NCBI GenBank assembly: GCA_029976075.1
Contig: JARKNW010000123.1
Coordinates: forward strand, 44,327-108,326
Reading direction: 5' to 3'
Origin: Pleomorphomonas sp.
Lineage (GTDB): Bacteria; Pseudomonadota; Alphaproteobacteria; Rhizobiales; Pleomorphomonadaceae
Length of the DNA: 64,000 nt
Shown: positions 9,084 through 17,525 of the stretch, piece by piece
Position numbering within the stretch: position 1 is the first letter of the stretch
Layout: each line of letters begins with the position of its first letter
The notes under the pieces: generated by a model
What the model saw: the letters and a program-made list of their open reading frames with translations, nothing else
Told to the model about the DNA's origin: nothing
The model's database searches: none
Program-made: the position numbers and the translations under genes

Positions 9084-9998
9084 ATGACCGAAGCCGAACG
9101 TGCCGTCGAAGTGGCGATCGCCGAAATCCCCGCATGGCGAGGCCGCAACATCACCTACCGACCGGTGTCGGGTGGCATCTCCAACACCAATTGGCGGATC
9201 GACGTCGAGGGAGAGTCGGGGAGCTTCTTCTTGAAAATGCCCGGTCGCGGTACAGAAATGTTCATCGACCGAAAGGCTGCGCAGGCGGCCAGCCGGCAGG
9301 CGGAGGCAATCGGCCTCGGCCCGCGCACCTACGACTACCTCGCCCATCGCGATATCGAAATTGCCGAGTTCATCGCGGATCGCCGCCCTTCGACCCACCG
9401 AGACTTTTCCGATCCCGTCCTGCGGGCCCAGGCGGTTGGTGCTTACAAGCGCTTCCATGAGGCGCCCCTCCTGCCGCTCACCAAGACCATCTTCGACATG
9501 ATCGATGAGCACAAGCGCCAGGTGATGGAACTCGGAGGCTTCCTGCCGCCCGATCACGCTTGGCTCGACACCCAATATCGCCTTGCCCGTCAGGCGCTTG
9601 AAGCCTCGGGCCTCGACTTGGTGCCGTGCTTCAACGACCCCATGCCCGGCAACTTCCTGATTGGTGACGACGGATCGATCAAGCTGATCGATTTCGAATA
9701 TGCCTCCAACAATGACCGCCTCTACGATCTCGCCATCTGGAGCGGCGAGATGTTCTTCCCCGAAGACGTGGACCGGGAGATCATCGAGGCCTATTGCGGA
9801 CGTTACGATCGGGCCGCACATGCCCGTCTCATCGTTCACAAGGCGCTCGCCGACCTCAAGTGGAGCACCTGGGCGATGGTCCAGAACCGCATCTCGACGC
9901 TCGACTTCGACTTCTACAAGTACGGGATCTGGAAGCACATGCGGGCGCGCTCCATCATCTCCGACCCGCGCTGGCCGACTTTTCTGAAAGAGCTTTAA
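9084..9998 (+). CDS. Choline-kinase-like phosphotransferase (second of two)
   Basis: This 304-residue protein is another APH/choline-kinase superfamily member, closer to LicA/ChoK proteins. The N lobe has ITYRPVSGGISNTNWRID, a glycine-rich ATP-binding start typical of choline kinases, and FFLKMPG with the ATP lysine. The catalytic loop is FNDPMPGNFL, where the usual His of HxD is Phe, followed by LIDFEYASNNDRLYDLA with the metal-binding Asp. The start at 9084 follows GGAGG by five bases; the ATG at 9072, which overlaps the upstream stop, is possible. It ends directly before the phosphatase gene. A small amino-alcohol substrate is inferred from the family. Confidence 0.8.
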   Translation: MTEAERAVEVAIAEIPAWRGRNITYRPVSGGISNTNWRIDVEGESGSFFLKMPGRGTEMFIDRKAAQAASRQAEAIGLGPRTYDYLAHRDIEIAEFIADRRPSTHRDFSDPVLRAQAVGAYKRFHEAPLLPLTKTIFDMIDEHKRQVMELGGFLPPDHAWLDTQYRLARQALEASGLDLVPCFNDPMPGNFLIGDDGSIKLIDFEYASNNDRLYDLAIWSGEMFFPEDVDREIIEAYCGRYDRAAHARLIVHKALADLKWSTWAMVQNRISTLDFDFYKYGIWKHMRARSIISDPRWPTFLKEL

Positions 9999-10787
9999 AT
10001 GCACACCGCCGATCTCGATCCGGATACCCTCACCGCCTTTGCCAACGAGCTGGCCGATCTCGCCCGTCCCATCGCCCTTTCCTATTTCCGGACTCCGCTC
10101 GATGTCGCTGCCAAAAGCGACGATAGCCCGGTGACCATTGCCGACCGGACCATCGAAACGGTCCTGCGCGCGGCAATCGAGACTCGCTTTCCCGATCACG
10201 GCATCTTCGGCGAGGAGATGGGTATCAAGAAATCTTCTTCGCCCTACACTTGGGTCGTCGACCCCATCGACGGCACCAAAAGTTTCATTACCGGCTTTCC
10301 GCTGTTCGGCACACTGGTGGCGCTCGCGCGTGATGGCCGGCCCTTTCTCGGACTGATCGATGCTCCGGCCACTGGTGAGCGCTGGACCGGCGTTCCCGGT
10401 CGCGCCAGCTTCGCGGGCCGGCCGGCGACTACCAGCGTTTGCCACTCGCTTGCCGACGCCCGCCTCTACACGACCTCGCCAGACGCCTTCCGCGAGGAGA
10501 GCGAGCGGGCGGGCTGGGAGCGTGTCGCAACAAAGGTCAAGCTCCGCCGCTTCGGGGGGGACTGCTACATTTACGGCCTGCTGGCTTCCGGCCACGTGGA
10601 CCTTATTGTCGAGTGCGGCCTACAGCCCTACGACTACATGGCACTGGTGCCGGTAATCGAGGGGGCCGGCGGTGTCATCACCGATTGGGAGGGGGCCCCG
10701 CTGTCTCTCGGATCGTCAGGCTGTGTGGTGGCCGCCGCGACCCCAGAGCTGCACGTCGCAGCGCTCCAGCAGCTCAAGCAGTGTTGA
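9999..10787 (+). CDS. Inositol-monophosphatase-family phosphatase (HisN-like)
   Basis: This 262-residue protein is a Mg-dependent phosphatase of the IMPase family. Motifs include GEEMGI (metal Glu), VVDPIDGTKSFITGFP (the DPIDGT signature, near residue 87) and a late LQPYDYMALVPVIEGAGG with the metal-binding Asp. That late form matches histidinol-phosphatase (HisN) proteins of actinobacteria and alphaproteobacteria. Because it closes a catabolic operon rather than a his operon, I infer that it removes a phosphate from an intermediate made by the two upstream kinases, not that it makes histidine. It starts on the base after the preceding stop (TAAATG). It is followed by a convergent gene set. 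Confidence 0.85.
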   Translation: MHTADLDPDTLTAFANELADLARPIALSYFRTPLDVAAKSDDSPVTIADRTIETVLRAAIETRFPDHGIFGEEMGIKKSSSPYTWVVDPIDGTKSFITGFPLFGTLVALARDGRPFLGLIDAPATGERWTGVPGRASFAGRPATTSVCHSLADARLYTTSPDAFREESERAGWERVATKVKLRRFGGDCYIYGLLASGHVDLIVECGLQPYDYMALVPVIEGAGGVITDWEGAPLSLGSSGCVVAAATPELHVAALQQLKQC

Positions 10788-10896
10788 GTGCTTGAAGAGC
10801 TGTCCAGCGGAACTTTTTGGCGTGCTGCAACGACGCGGAATCGTCGATCGTCGTGTACTGATCGGAGAGAAAGCTGAGGCTCCAGCATTCGTTGGT

Positions 10897-11658
10897 TCAA
10901 GTACTACAGGTAGGCTGTTCATAGAGCGTCGGCCGAACAGCATCCTTTCCGTCTGTTCCCTCGCCAGAGAGACCCGAGAAAACCTTTCCATGCTCAAGCC
11001 TGTCAACACCGAAACGGCGGAAAATAATCTGCCCAGGATGTTCTGCTGTCGCGAGGCAACCGAGCATTTCCTGTTCCATAGCGAAATCGCTTAGGTGCCA
11101 CACGCCCCCGTCGAGCTCGACTGTCAAGCCTCCGTCGGCTGCCCTTTCTATGCCAATCGTCAGCGACCGCAGGTCGCGCCGCAAGCCACAGCCGACACCC
11201 TTGAGAACGGCCTCCTTGCGCGTCCAAGCGCGAAGAAAGGCGGCAGCCCTTGCGGGTGGCGAGGGCAGGAGGAAATAGGCGGAAAGTTCGGCGTCGGAAA
11301 GGACAAGAGGAGCGATACGATCTGCCTCCGGCGGCGATGTTTCTATGTCGACTCCAACTTCACATCCGGTCGAGATCGCGAGTGCCGCATGTTCGCCGCT
11401 ATGGGACAGGTTGAAACGCAGGAGCGATCCGGGCAGGAATGGCTTTCCGTCGGCGGCGGTCGAAAAGACAACATCAATCGGCCGACAACCGATGGCCGCT
11501 CCCAGAATGCGGCGACAAGCGGCATGAGCGAGAACATAACGATTTCGGTCGGCCTCCCGATAAAAACGGCTGGCCCGAGCCGTTTCCGCCGCATCGAGGA
11601 GCAAGCAATCCTCCTGCGTAGCAGAGCCAGCAAGCGGGATGAGCCACACGACGATCAT
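10897..11658 (-). CDS. Sfp-type 4'-phosphopantetheinyl transferase
   Basis: This enzyme transfers 4'-phosphopantetheine from CoA to the carrier domains of the NRPS-PKS proteins, making them active. The 253-residue length is that of the Sfp/AcpT group. Diagnostic motifs are FNLSHSGEHAALAIS, GCEVGVDIE (Mg-binding Asp and Glu) and RAWTRKEAVLKGVGCG (the W/KEA motif). I chose the internal ATG at 11658, eight bases after the thioesterase stop and preceded by a G-rich site, rather than the longer frame to 11730 that would overlap the thioesterase gene. It is the last gene of the minus-strand accessory operon. The eight carrier domains encoded downstream make it the obvious activating enzyme. Confidence 0.93.
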   Translation of the reverse strand: MIVVWLIPLAGSATQEDCLLLDAAETARASRFYREADRNRYVLAHAACRRILGAAIGCRPIDVVFSTAADGKPFLPGSLLRFNLSHSGEHAALAISTGCEVGVDIETSPPEADRIAPLVLSDAELSAYFLLPSPPARAAAFLRAWTRKEAVLKGVGCGLRRDLRSLTIGIERAADGGLTVELDGGVWHLSDFAMEQEMLGCLATAEHPGQIIFRRFGVDRLEHGKVFSGLSGEGTDGKDAVRPTLYEQPTCST

Positions 11659-11666
11659 TTTCGACT

Positions 11667-12458
11667 TCACCCCACCGACCGCGACCGGGAAGCCGGTATC
11701 AGCCCTGAAGATCGCAATCGAGAGGCCCAAACGATTGCCGCGTCAACGGCGGCGGTCACGACAGCCGGATTATCGCGGACGACGAAATGCCCTCCAGGCA
11801 CGGTCAAAGACATTGCCGGGCCGGATGTGGCCGCAGCCCATGCTTCAAACAGGCTTTGCTCAACAAGACGATCATCGTCAGCGGCAATTACCGCCACTGG
11901 GCAGGAGATCGATTGCGGTTCGATGGCAGGACACGTTTCGATCAACTCAAAGTCGGCTCGTAACGTCGGCTCTGTGAACTCCCGGAAGCCGCGGTCGGCG
12001 AGAAGTTCCGCCGGAACGCCACCGAGCTTGGCGACCCCCTCCCAGAACAGTGCTGCCGGCAGTCCGTGGATGGGGTCACGGCAATGGGTAAACTGCGGTG
12101 CCGGATGTGCCGCCGCAATAAGGAGAAGCGGCGGTCGTCCCGCCTGCTCCAGCCGTCGCGCGACGGCATGGGCAATCCGCGCGCCCATGGACCATCCAAA
12201 CAACACCGTGAGCTGCTCGGGCAACAACAGCAGCGCCTCGGTCAACTCATCGGCAAGCGAATCCAGTCGGGTGAAGGCAAGCTCGCGAAACCGCCCCTCG
12301 CGGCCGGGCAAATGAACGGGCAGTACATCGACAGCCGAACCAAAGGCATTGAGCCAGCTGTGAAAAAGACTGGCCCCACCGCCTGCGTAGGGAAACAGTA
12401 GCATTCGGTGGAGAGCATTGGGTTTGGGCGATCTACGGCCGAGCCAACTGTCGATCAT
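11667..12458 (-). CDS. Type II (editing) thioesterase
   Basis: This free-standing alpha/beta-hydrolase, about 263 residues, is of the GrsT/SrfAD/RifR type. It opens with LFPYAGGGASLFHSWL, has the nucleophile elbow FGWSMGARIA (GxSxG), a catalytic Asp in AADDDRLV and the His in VPGGHFVVRD. These enzymes strip wrong or stalled acyl groups from carrier domains. It overlaps the aminotransferase by ATGA and sits just before the phosphopantetheinyl transferase, so maturation and repair of the assembly line are co-expressed. The separate TE at the end of the third synthetase is the release domain; this one is for housekeeping. Confidence 0.93.
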   Translation of the reverse strand: MIDSWLGRRSPKPNALHRMLLFPYAGGGASLFHSWLNAFGSAVDVLPVHLPGREGRFRELAFTRLDSLADELTEALLLLPEQLTVLFGWSMGARIAHAVARRLEQAGRPPLLLIAAAHPAPQFTHCRDPIHGLPAALFWEGVAKLGGVPAELLADRGFREFTEPTLRADFELIETCPAIEPQSISCPVAVIAADDDRLVEQSLFEAWAAATSGPAMSLTVPGGHFVVRDNPAVVTAAVDAAIVWASRLRSSGLIPASRSRSVG

Positions 12459-13753
12459 GACTCCGCAGCTGCCACGGCGCTTTCGAGAATATCAAGGCCG
12501 GCTTCGAGATCCCCGTCTGGAATGGTCAGTGGGCAAAGACTCTTCAGCACCTCACCCTTCGGAGAGGCTGTCTCTATGACGAGGCCACGGACGAAGGCCT
12601 CGGCGGACACGCGGCGAGCTAGGTTGCCGGACGCCATCACGAGTCCCTGGATCATTCCCCGTCCGCGTACGGTCGGCGTAACGACAACAGGATGTCGCTC
12701 GGCAATCTCGCTCAAACGGTCATGCAGTCGTGCCGACTTGCGCGCAATGGCACATTCAAGCTCGCCGTCGCTCCAATAGCCGAGAGCGGCAGTGGCGGTA
12801 ACGAAAGCCAGGTCGTTGCCGCGGAATGTCCCTGTGTGTTCGCCGGGAGAAAGGCGGTCGCAAGCCTCCTTGAGCAGCACCATCGACATCGGCAACCCCA
12901 TGCCGGAAAGCGACTTCGACATGCAGATTATGTCCGGCACGATCCCGCTCGGCTCGAAACTAAAAAAAGTTCCCGTACGGCCGCAGCCGGTCTGGATATC
13001 ATCGACGATCAGGAGCAGGCCATGACGGTGGCAAATGTCGGCAAGTCGCTTCAGCCATGCGAGACGGGCCACAATGACTCCGCCCTCGGCCTGAATGGTC
13101 TCGACGATGCAGGCTGCCGGCAGTCGGCTCTCATCCGGAGCGTCGAAGAGCATGCTCTCGAGACGATCGAGGCTGTCGTCTGTACCGTCATCGAAGGGCA
13201 GGAAAATGGTGCCGCCTATTGGCGGAATGATCGGCGACTGCCTGAGCGCGCCGCCAGAGACAGCCATCGAACCGGCCGTCATGCCATGGAAGGAATGATC
13301 GAAGGCCACAATCCGTGAGCGTCCGGTAGCCTTGCGCGCCACCTTCAGCGCCGCCTCCACCGCATTGGTTCCCGTTGGGCCAGGAAATAGCATGCGGTAG
13401 GAGAGATCGCGCGGGCGCAGGATCGTCTTCTGAAAGGCGAGGATGAAGGCTTCCTTGGCGCCGGTCTCGAGGTCAAGCGAATGAGTGATGCCATTGCTCG
13501 CGATGTAGGCAATAAGCCGCGCCTTCATGGCAGGATCGTTATGGCCGTAGTTGAGGGCACCGGCTCCCGAGAAGAAGTCGATGAACTCCCGTCCATTCCG
13601 GTCGCGCATGATGCTGCCGCTCGCCGTCTCGAAGACGGTAGGGAAGTTGCGTCCATAATAGCGAACGTTGGATTCATGGTCGGAGAAGGCGGGCGCTTCA
13701 CGCCAGACGCCGTCGTCCTGGTCTTGCCGTGACCCTATGCTATCGGACTGCAT
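12455..13753 (-). CDS. Diaminobutyrate-2-oxoglutarate aminotransferase (class III)
   Basis: About 432 residues of PLP-dependent class III aminotransferase closely match the EctB/RhbA/PvdH group. Visible blocks include FIDFFSGAGALNYGHNDP, the PLP phosphate loop GPTGTNAVEAALKVAR, AFDHSFHGMT, VDDIQTGCGRTGTFFSFE (PLP Asp), MSKSLSGMGLPMS (Schiff-base Lys) and HTGTFRGND. The reaction makes L-2,4-diaminobutyrate from aspartate semialdehyde and glutamate. No ectoine synthase or siderophore decarboxylase lies nearby, so the diaminobutyrate is probably a building block for the NRPS. The gene overlaps the thioesterase by four bases. No clear Shine-Dalgarno site precedes the ATG. Confidence 0.9.
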   Translation of the reverse strand: MQSDSIGSRQDQDDGVWREAPAFSDHESNVRYYGRNFPTVFETASGSIMRDRNGREFIDFFSGAGALNYGHNDPAMKARLIAYIASNGITHSLDLETGAKEAFILAFQKTILRPRDLSYRMLFPGPTGTNAVEAALKVARKATGRSRIVAFDHSFHGMTAGSMAVSGGALRQSPIIPPIGGTIFLPFDDGTDDSLDRLESMLFDAPDESRLPAACIVETIQAEGGVIVARLAWLKRLADICHRHGLLLIVDDIQTGCGRTGTFFSFEPSGIVPDIICMSKSLSGMGLPMSMVLLKEACDRLSPGEHTGTFRGNDLAFVTATAALGYWSDGELECAIARKSARLHDRLSEIAERHPVVVTPTVRGRGMIQGLVMASGNLARRVSAEAFVRGLVIETASPKGEVLKSLCPLTIPDGDLEAGLDILESAVAAAES

Positions 13754-13978
13754 ATCTAAAAAATCCGGATGTGTTGGGCGCGACCGTCGGAAGTGGGCGC
13801 CACTGGGGATTTGCGGGAATGAATCCTTTGTCGAAACCCTGGTCTGACGAGCGGCAGGAAATGCCCAAAATCCGACAAATCAGAACAAGTCACGCACGCT
13901 CCCAACCGTGCTCCTGTTCATCGGAGTGTGATCCGCCGGAGTTTCCAAATGGTTGAGACGATCGCGCCGCTATCCGTC

Positions 13979-15103
13979 TCAATTCGAGATGGAGGACGCA
14001 AGTTCGACCTCGTTCGGCAGTCCCTCCGTATTGACGACCAGAACTCGACTGGTCCCGTCGAGCCCAAGCAGTCGTCTGCATTCGGGATCACTCGCTGCCG
14101 CGACGAGGCCGGCCATACCGGCAATACCTGTGTCCCAAGTCGAAAGCGGCTGATCGCCCCACCTACCTTCGACGAGATGCGTTTGCACATCCGCCGCGAC
14201 GGCATCGTCGATAGCGATCGCGGCATAGGCGACGCGTGACAGGACGGTCCAGGCAGGGGCTGCCATCCGGCCGCAGGCAAGGCCGGCCATCCGCGTCCTG
14301 AGACCTCCACCGACCATCGTGGGTGTACCGGCCCGCAGGCTCTCCAGCACGCAAGCCGCCGTCGTCGGTTCAACCGTTACGACACGTGGCACATCCGGCG
14401 ACATGCGCCGCCAGAGGCTAGCTGCTACGCCACCGGCCACGCCACCAACGCCGCATTGCAAAAAAACGTGGGTTGGCGGCGAGGACGAAAGTCCCTGTTC
14501 CCACGCTTCTTCCGCAACAAGCCCATAGCCAGCCATGATCGCCGCACAGACTCGTCTGTCTCCAACATAATCGGTATCGGTGACGAGCAGCGCGCCCTCC
14601 TCCCGCTCGGCTCGCTCGGCAGCAAGCACCGCGTCGTCATAGGTTCCGTCGACGACGACAACCTCGGCATCCTGCGCCCTGATCCTGGCCAGCCGGACAG
14701 CGCCAACGTCGCGTCCTACAAAAATGCGGGCCCGGCCTCCCTGTCGCCGGGCTGCCCACGCAAGCGCCAGACCATGGTTGCCGTCTGTTGCCGCCACCGC
14801 AACGAAGGGCGCCGCCGTTGCCCGTTCCTCGAGAAGGACGCGCAGCCCATGTGGTGCACCAAGTGCCTTGATGCCGCCCACACCGAAACGGCGCGACTCG
14901 TCCTTGCAGAGAATGCTTGCCAGACCGAGACGGGAAGCAAGCGCCGACAGCTGCGTCAGCGCCGTCGGTGCATAATCGGCTTCGGTCCGGATTGCCCTCG
15001 CGGCATGGTCGAACTCGGCACCGTCGGCTAGGGCAAATTCGGCAGGAGAACGCCACGCCGAATTGATGACGACATCCGAAATACCATGACGATATGCCGA
15101 CAT
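13979..15103 (-). CDS. Diaminopropionate ammonia-lyase-like PLP enzyme (fold type II)
   Basis: This 374-residue enzyme belongs to the tryptophan-synthase-beta (fold II) superfamily and most resembles diaminopropionate ammonia-lyase (YgeX/DpaL). The PLP lysine lies in FGVGGIKALGA, the ATDGNHGLALAWAARRQG block follows, and a glycine-rich phosphate loop (CGVGGVAGGVA) is near residue 220. DpaL converts 2,3-diaminopropionate to pyruvate and ammonia. Here it is first in an operon with a diaminobutyrate aminotransferase, a thioesterase and a PPTase. It may clear a competing diamino acid, or act on another beta-substituted amino acid in precursor supply. A 225-base gap without a convincing gene separates it from the aminotransferase. 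Confidence 0.8.
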   Translation of the reverse strand: MSAYRHGISDVVINSAWRSPAEFALADGAEFDHAARAIRTEADYAPTALTQLSALASRLGLASILCKDESRRFGVGGIKALGAPHGLRVLLEERATAAPFVAVAATDGNHGLALAWAARRQGGRARIFVGRDVGAVRLARIRAQDAEVVVVDGTYDDAVLAAERAEREEGALLVTDTDYVGDRRVCAAIMAGYGLVAEEAWEQGLSSSPPTHVFLQCGVGGVAGGVAASLWRRMSPDVPRVVTVEPTTAACVLESLRAGTPTMVGGGLRTRMAGLACGRMAAPAWTVLSRVAYAAIAIDDAVAADVQTHLVEGRWGDQPLSTWDTGIAGMAGLVAAASDPECRRLLGLDGTSRVLVVNTEGLPNEVELASSISN

Positions 15104-15189
15104 ACCCCTGCCCTTTCATTGTTCGTTCGTGCCTATCACTCCGCGCCCGCCCCGGCTATACTCCCTCGGCCCGTCGAAGGGGAAACCCA

Positions 15190-16233
15190 TTGAAACTCCG
15201 GATCTTCACGGCCGCTGCCGTGCTTTTCATCCTCGCTTCGCCGTTGCCGCCAGCGGTCGCCGCGGATTTCTTGCCAGATGCCATTCCGCCCCAAAAGGCA
15301 GGGACAGATGGCGAAGGCGGCAAGATCAATCTACCGGATGAGCGCTATGTCGCGATCTACAGCGGCAGTACCAAGGGCACCTATTTCTATGTTGGCAGCG
15401 CTATCTGCGCCGCTGTCGAGGCATCCTTCTCCCAACACCATATCCACTGCGTTTCGCTTCGGTCACAGGGCGATGCCAGCAACATCGAACTGATGCAGCA
15501 GGGTCGGGCCCAGTTCATCATCATCCAGTCAAACACCAACGACGATGCGGCCGAAAAGCGCATCGACCTTCCGACGGGCCGGTCCGTGATGTCGTTGCAT
15601 GACGAACTTGGTGCCATCGTGGTCAGCAAGGGGAACAAGGTCGCCAGCGTCTCCGGCCTCAAGGGAAAGGCCGTCAATCTCGGTCCCGCCGGCACCTCGT
15701 CGCGTCGTCTCTGGGAACAGCTTCTTGCCGCCAATGACATAGCGCTCACCGAAATCGGAACCATTTACGGAGCGCCGCAGGATTTCAATCCACGCGCTCT
15801 TTGCGACGGCAATTTCGATGCCTTCGGCCTCTGGATCGGACACCCCACGGCACTAGTGGCCATGCCGATCGCCAACTGTGGCGCCCGAGTAATCGGCATG
15901 CAGTCGCCGGGAGCGGACCGTCTGGTTGCTCAGTTCCCCTATTTCTTCGCCGGCACAATCCCCGCAGGAACCTACCCGGGGCAAGATCAGCCGCTCGCCT
16001 CCTATGGTTTCAAGGCAACCCTGGTGGCCGATAGCCGGGTCGATCCGGATCTGGTCTACTGGGTGGTCCGATCGGTTCAGGACAATCTCAGCCTCTTCAA
16101 GGCGCGGCTTCCGGCTCTGGCCAATGTCGATCCTCGCGCCATGTTCGAGAAGGCCAACTTTCTGCCCTTCCATGACGGCGCCGCCCGCTACTGGCGCGAA
16201 GTCGGCTGGCTTGGCGCCTCGGAGGCAAAATAG
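15190..16233 (+). CDS. TAXI-family TRAP solute-binding protein, orphan
   Basis: This periplasmic protein of about 347 residues is of the TAXI group. The N-terminal signal peptide (MKLRIFTAAAVLFILA, then SPLPPAVAA) is clear. The first strand reads YVAIYSGSTKGTYFYVGSAI, the ligand loop includes SLRSQGDASNIELMQQGRAQF, and LGPAGTSSRRLWEQLL is the family's glycine-serine loop. I chose a TTG start at 15190 preceded by AAGGGGA. TAXI proteins normally deliver carboxylates to a TRAP permease, but no TRAP membrane gene is present in the window. It may serve a remote permease or act as a ligand sensor for the adjacent sensor cassette. Its 3' end overlaps the convergent DUF697 gene by 46 bases. Confidence 0.87.
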   Translation: MKLRIFTAAAVLFILASPLPPAVAADFLPDAIPPQKAGTDGEGGKINLPDERYVAIYSGSTKGTYFYVGSAICAAVEASFSQHHIHCVSLRSQGDASNIELMQQGRAQFIIIQSNTNDDAAEKRIDLPTGRSVMSLHDELGAIVVSKGNKVASVSGLKGKAVNLGPAGTSSRRLWEQLLAANDIALTEIGTIYGAPQDFNPRALCDGNFDAFGLWIGHPTALVAMPIANCGARVIGMQSPGADRLVAQFPYFFAGTIPAGTYPGQDQPLASYGFKATLVADSRVDPDLVYWVVRSVQDNLSLFKARLPALANVDPRAMFEKANFLPFHDGAARYWREVGWLGASEAK

Positions 16234-16829
16234 GCCCTGATTGCCGCCTCATCAAAGGTCAGCGCCGTCCCGCCGGTCTCATAATGCAGGACGAAGGCCC
16301 GCCCGATGGTTCGCGTCAGGGCAAGGGCTGCAGCCGAGGAGACCATAGCGCCCGCGATGTTCGCTCCCGGCAGCAGCTTTGCCAGCGCAGCCGTGGTCAC
16401 GGAACCGGCACCTGCCTGTCCGAGCCCACCAGCGACACTCGCAGCCAGCGCTTTGGCCCTGTCGCGCCTCAGCGGTTCGCCATAGAGGCCAGCGAGTGCG
16501 CGGATCATCATAGCCACCGACGCCATGACGCCTACCGTGTCGAGGATAGGCAACGGAATGAGGCCACCGATCGCGGCGCAGGCGGCGTGACGCTCGATAA
16601 TGTCTCTGGCACGGGACTGTCGCAAAATGGCGGCATCGGTTCGTCCCCGCTCGCATCGATCGTTTGGGGCTCGCGGAAGCACGACAGCAAGAGTCTGCGA
16701 CTTGGCCGATGGTATTTCCAATGTCGCACCAGGGGCTTCAGTCGAACCGCCTCCCCCCTGAGGCGCCGCCGCCTGCCGCCGAATATCGTCGAGCGTCTCG
16801 TCGGTTGCCTTCGGAAGCCTTCGGCTCAT
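16188..16829 (-). CDS. DUF697/YcjF-family membrane-associated protein (first copy)
   Basis: About 213 residues. An N-terminal, probably disordered stretch rich in Gly and Pro is followed by a DUF697 (YcjF/TIGR01620-like) domain: IIERHAACAAIGGLIPLPIL, then DTVGVMASVAMMIRALAGLY, then a second amphipathic/hydrophobic half (VAGGLGQAGAGSVTTAALAK and KLLPGANIAGAMVSSAAAL). This family is found near dynamin-like and GTPase genes, and its molecular role is not settled. The start overlaps the ParA-like gene (ATGA), so the two are co-translated. A second DUF697 protein lies at 52504 on the far side of the synthetase genes, which links the flanks of the cluster. Confidence 0.78.
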   Translation of the reverse strand: MSRRLPKATDETLDDIRRQAAAPQGGGGSTEAPGATLEIPSAKSQTLAVVLPRAPNDRCERGRTDAAILRQSRARDIIERHAACAAIGGLIPLPILDTVGVMASVAMMIRALAGLYGEPLRRDRAKALAASVAGGLGQAGAGSVTTAALAKLLPGANIAGAMVSSAAALALTRTIGRAFVLHYETGGTALTFDEAAIRAYFASEAPSQPTSRQ

Positions 16830-17485
16830 GCGGCAGCCTCCAGAGCGTCAAACAACTGATCGACCTCACCAGCAAGCGAAGCGATTTCGCGCGCGGCCGC
16901 TCCTTTCGGCTCCGTCATCGACGGCGTGGCGCCGAAAAGCGCAGCTTCGCCATAGGCAATCCGGTTGACGATCTCAGTCTGGAGCAGCGGAAACCCGGCG
17001 TCGGAGAGCTCGGCGCGGATGTGGCGGGAAATCAAGCTTTCCCGCGTTGTCTGGGTCAAGACGCAGCGGAGGCGGACCGACCGATTGTTACCCGACAGCA
17101 GAGCGCGAGCCGTGTCCAGCATGACGTCGACATCGAGCGGCGACGGCTTGACGGGCAGGAGCACCAGATCGGCCACAGTCATTGCTGCCAGCGTCGCGGC
17201 TGTCCGGAAGCCCGCGGTATCGATCAGGACTGGGTCATGATGCTCGGCCAGCTCGCGAGCCAGCGCCACGACTGTCCCCCGGCAGTTTTCGAACACCGGG
17301 ACATTGGCAAGTGCGTCGGCGCGAGCGGCAAGGCGCATCAGCGAGCGTTGAGGATCGGCATCGATCAGAACCGGATTGCGGCCCGAAAGACGCCAGTGCA
17401 CGGCCAGACTGCTCGCCAGGGTGCTCTTCCCGCTGCCACCCTTCAGCGTCGCCACAACAATGATCGCGCCCGCCCGCATCGGCAT
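16826..17485 (-). CDS. ParA/MinD-type deviant Walker ATPase
   Basis: This 219-residue P-loop ATPase has the deviant Walker A motif LKGGSGKST (with the signature Lys near the start), the switch LIDADPQRSL, and VLIDTAGF, LVLLPVKPSPLDV typical of ParA/Soj proteins. Such ATPases position plasmids, chromosomes or membrane machines by nucleotide-dependent dimerisation. There is no ParB, no parS-like repeats and no replication gene here, so plasmid partition is unlikely. Its partner is probably the DUF697 protein whose start it overlaps. ATG 17479, better spaced from AGGGG, is an alternative start. It is fifth in a six-gene minus-strand operon. A role in placing a membrane complex is inference. Confidence 0.88.
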   Translation of the reverse strand: MPMRAGAIIVVATLKGGSGKSTLASSLAVHWRLSGRNPVLIDADPQRSLMRLAARADALANVPVFENCRGTVVALARELAEHHDPVLIDTAGFRTAATLAAMTVADLVLLPVKPSPLDVDVMLDTARALLSGNNRSVRLRCVLTQTTRESLISRHIRAELSDAGFPLLQTEIVNRIAYGEAALFGATPSMTEPKGAAAREIASLAGEVDQLFDALEAAA

Positions 17486-17525
17486 AGCCCCTATGGCCGA
17501 CTCGGTCGACCTGCCCTCTCACCTG

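Noticed and set aside
8107..9998. Aminoglycoside resistance genes
   Set aside because: The two APH-superfamily proteins sit in a catabolic operon and lack specific aminoglycoside-kinase features; metabolic kinases are more likely.
9999..10787. Histidine biosynthesis hisN
   Set aside because: The motif fits HisN, but there are no other his genes and the operon is catabolic.
13754..13978. Possible small gene between the lyase and the aminotransferase
   Set aside because: The open frames there are short and unlike proteins; treated as a 225-base intergenic region with unknown signals.
16826..17485. Plasmid partition locus
   Set aside because: No ParB, no repeated centromere-like sites and no replication initiator nearby.
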